Below are positions 61,845 to 64,000 of a DNA stretch of 64,000 bases, one piece after another. Both the position numbers and the translations under genes were made by a program. Below the pieces are notes generated by a model, which was not told where the DNA came from, did not search any database, and saw only the letters and a list, made by a program, of their open reading frames with translations. Every line of letters begins with the position of its first letter. Position 1 is the first letter of the stretch. The stretch lies in assembly GCF_001911425.1 (NCBI RefSeq), contig NZ_MPPL01000001.1, positions 2,784,265 to 2,848,264 on the forward strand. The letters run 5' to 3'. The DNA comes from Mucilaginibacter polytrichastri (GTDB lineage Bacteria; Bacteroidota; Bacteroidia; Sphingobacteriales; Sphingobacteriaceae).

Positions 61845-64000
61845 TTAAGCTTTCAGCATTCGCTGGATTTCATCCAGTTTCATCATGGCTTCAACCGGGG
61901 TAAGGGTGTTTACGTCGAGGTTGTTTAGCGTATCACGAATCTTTACTAATACCGGGTCATCTATCGAAAACATTTGTAGCTGCAATGCTTGTTTCTGCAC
62001 CTTTTTAATACTCTCTTTAATATGCTCACCTCCGGTACGCTCGTGTTCCAGCTTTTTGAGTACATCATTAGCCCGTGCCAGCACTTTAGGCGGCATACCA
62101 GCCAGCTTGGCTACGTGGATACCAAAGCTATGCTCGCTGCCACCCGGCACCAGCTTACGTAGAAAGATGATTTGGTGGCCAACCTCTTTAACCGTAACAT
62201 TAAAGTTTTTAATGCGGGGGAAGGAGTTGCTTAATTCATTCAACTCGTGGTAGTGGGTTGCAAACAATGTTTTGGCTTGCGCGGTTGGATGCCCATGCAG
62301 ATACTCGGCAATAGACCAGGCGATAGAAATACCATCGTAGGTAGATGTTCCTCTACCGATCTCATCCAACAGGATCAGGCTCCGGTCAGAAAGGTTATTC
62401 AGGATACTGGCCGTCTCGTTCATCTCCACCATAAAGGTCGATTCGCCCGACGACAGGTTATCTGATGCACCCACACGGGTAAAGATCTTATCAACCACAC
62501 CAATAGAAGCTTCTTTGGCCGGCACAAAGCAGCCCATCTGCGCCATCAGTACAATTAAGCCGGTTTGCCTCAGCAAGGCAGATTTACCCGCCATATTGGG
62601 GCCGGTTATGATAATTATCTGCTGCGACTCCGAATCCAGGAAAACATCATTGGTGATATAGGCTTCGCCCGGCGGCAAATTTTGCTCAATAACCGGGTGG
62701 CGGCCACCTTTAATGTCAATTACCCGGCTATCATTAATCTGCGGTTTAACGTAATAGTTCTTTTCAGATATAGTTGCGAAATTCAGCAACACATCCAAAC
62801 GGGCTATCAGCTGCGCATTGAGTTGAATTGGCTTAATATATTCGGCGAGAGCGTAAAGTAGTTCGTTGTAAAGCCTGGTTTCTAAAGCCAGTATCTTTTC
62901 TTCGGCACCTAAAATCTGCTCCTCATATTCTTTTAGTTCGGGGGTAATGTAACGCTCAGCGTTTACCAGTGTTTGCTTGCGGATCCACTCCGTAGGTACC
63001 TTATCGCGGTGCGAATGGGTAACTTCCAGGTAATAGCCAAACACGTTATTGAACGATACCTTCAATGATGGTATCCCTGTCGATTCTGCTTCACGTTTCT
63101 GGATCTCCAGCAAATAACCTTTACCACCGAAAGCAATTTTTCGCAAACGGTCAAGCTCCTCATTAATGCCTTCGGCCATTACGCCGCCTTTGGCAATCAT
63201 TACCGGGGGCTCGGGGTTAAGCTCCTTCCCTATTTTTTCGCAGATGATGGTACATGGGTTCAGTTGCTCACCAATGGCTTTCAGCGGTTCGCTATTGGCC
63301 TGGCTGCACATGCCCTTAATAGTATCAATAGCAGACAATGCCCTTTTCAGCTGACTAACTTCCCTTGGGTTGGCCTTCTGCAAACCAATCTTCGAGATCA
63401 GCCTTTCCAGGTCGCCTATCTGGCGAATGTTTTGTTTCAATTCTTCGCGCAGTTCTTCATGGGCCATCAGGTGTTCCACTACATTTAGCCTGTCGGTAAT
63501 GGGTTTAATCTCCTTCAAAGGCATCACAATCCAACGGCGCAGCAAGCGCGCACCCATAGGCGAGCAGGTATGGTCGAGTACATCGGCAAGCGTAATGGCG
63601 TTCTCGTTGTTAGAGCCTATCAGTTCCAGGTTACGGATGCTGAACCGGTCGAGCCACAGATAGCGGTCTTCCTCAATCCGTGATATAGCCGAGATATGCT
63701 GCAGTTTACGGTGCTCTGTTTCATTCAAATAATGTAACGCAACACCTGCCGCAACAATCCCCAAATTCAATCGGTCTATACCGAAACCTTTGAGTGATTT
63801 TACGCCGAAATGCTTCAGCAGTGTTTCCTGTGCATAGTCGCCGCTGTAAGGCCAGTCGTCAAGCGTGTAGGTATAAAAGCGGTCGCCAAAGCTTTCCTTA
63901 AAGTCGTGGTTCCGGCTTTTAGGGTAGATTACCTCGCTTGGCGCAAAGCTTTGCAATAGTTTATCTATGTAGCCCACATTTCCCTGCGCGGTCAGGAACT
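61845..64000 (-). CDS. mutS: DNA mismatch repair ATPase MutS, N terminus beyond window
   Basis: The reading frame is open to base 64000 (FLTAQGNVGYIDKL), so the gene begins outside and the Met at 63977 is not its start. Core: NEAITLADVLDHTCSPMGARLLRRWI, clamp FNNVFGYYLEVTHSHRDKVP, Walker A GPNMAGKSALLRQ, Walker B LILLDEIGRGTSTYDG. The C-terminal end is LTPVEAMMKLDEIQRML. This is the MutS1 mismatch-binding protein, not MutS2 (no Smr domain). The N-terminal mismatch-binding domain is not in the window. Confidence 0.96.
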   Translation of the reverse strand, partial: FLTAQGNVGYIDKLLQSFAPSEVIYPKSRNHDFKESFGDRFYTYTLDDWPYSGDYAQETLLKHFGVKSLKGFGIDRLNLGIVAAGVALHYLNETEHRKLQHISAISRIEEDRYLWLDRFSIRNLELIGSNNENAITLADVLDHTCSPMGARLLRRWIVMPLKEIKPITDRLNVVEHLMAHEELREELKQNIRQIGDLERLISKIGLQKANPREVSQLKRALSAIDTIKGMCSQANSEPLKAIGEQLNPCTIICEKIGKELNPEPPVMIAKGGVMAEGINEELDRLRKIAFGGKGYLLEIQKREAESTGIPSLKVSFNNVFGYYLEVTHSHRDKVPTEWIRKQTLVNAERYITPELKEYEEQILGAEEKILALETRLYNELLYALAEYIKPIQLNAQLIARLDVLLNFATISEKNYYVKPQINDSRVIDIKGGRHPVIEQNLPPGEAYITNDVFLDSESQQIIIITGPNMAGKSALLRQTGLIVLMAQMGCFVPAKEASIGVVDKIFTRVGASDNLSSGESTFMVEMNETASILNNLSDRSLILLDEIGRGTSTYDGISIAWSIAEYLHGHPTAQAKTLFATHYHELNELSNSFPRIKNFNVTVKEVGHQIIFLRKLVPGGSEHSFGIHVAKLAGMPPKVLARANDVLKKLEHERTGGEHIKESIKKVQKQALQLQMFSIDDPVLVKIRDTLNNLDVNTLTPVEAMMKLDEIQRMLKA

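Noticed and set aside
1-64000. CRISPR array or prophage
   Set aside because: No regularly spaced repeats, cas genes or phage structural genes were seen on either strand.

Overview
The window is typical of a Sphingobacteriaceae-like Bacteroidota chromosome, with Mucilaginibacter or Pedobacter as the closest feel. The reasons are two SusC/SusD pairs, FecR with an ECF sigma factor, a STN-domain TonB receptor, a DUF6377 regulator, DUF3857 proteins, no evident Shine-Dalgarno sequences, A/T-rich intergenic DNA and several TAnnTTTG-like -7 elements. The genus is inferred from gene content only.

Layout. 1-6147 (+): end of a universal stress protein, a metallophosphoesterase, an NmrA-like/AraC/membrane-protein trio and an orphan Hsp70. 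6178-17339 (-): PUL 1, susC-susD-Gfo/Idh/MocA-GMC-gluconate-2-DH subunit 3-GtaA-like protein. It has no classical glycoside hydrolase, so an oxidative (3-keto-glycoside type) chemistry is a good hypothesis. Upstream are a DUF6377 membrane regulator with striking inverted and direct repeats in its promoter region, a DUF72 protein, and a divergent beta-propeller glycosidase-like gene. 22187-34411 (-): PUL 2, sigma-FecR-SusC(STN)-SusD-TlpA-small lipoprotein-two M16 peptidases, probably a peptide-uptake locus. A 25-codon four-cysteine ORF lies antisense in the SusD-TlpA gap.

35103-39369: an alginate-lyase-family lipoprotein, then a visibly AT-richer segment (OxdC-like bicupin, unknown lipoprotein, truncated integrase) ending at a tRNA-Ser gene. 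This looks like the eroded end of an integrative element. 39448-51824: mainly housekeeping or stand-alone genes (7TM-HD phosphodiesterase, WbpP-like epimerase, thiolase, POT transporter, polyprenol-phosphate mannosyltransferase, ruvB), then a GH92 mannosidase and a polysaccharide deacetylase. 51922-54724: a GH29-like gene, a 119-bp MITE-like inverted-repeat element abutting a frameshifted disordered-protein gene, queG, and a REP-like palindrome. 54734-64000: DnaQ-like exonuclease, two tandem DUF3857/transglutaminase-fold proteins (one lacking the catalytic Cys), NlpC/P60, Ste24-type M48 protease and most of mutS, which runs off the window.

No CRISPR array, phage or complete IS was found. The best leads for new biology are the oxidative PUL, the repeats upstream of its regulator, the Cys4 micro-ORF, and the tRNA-linked island remnant.
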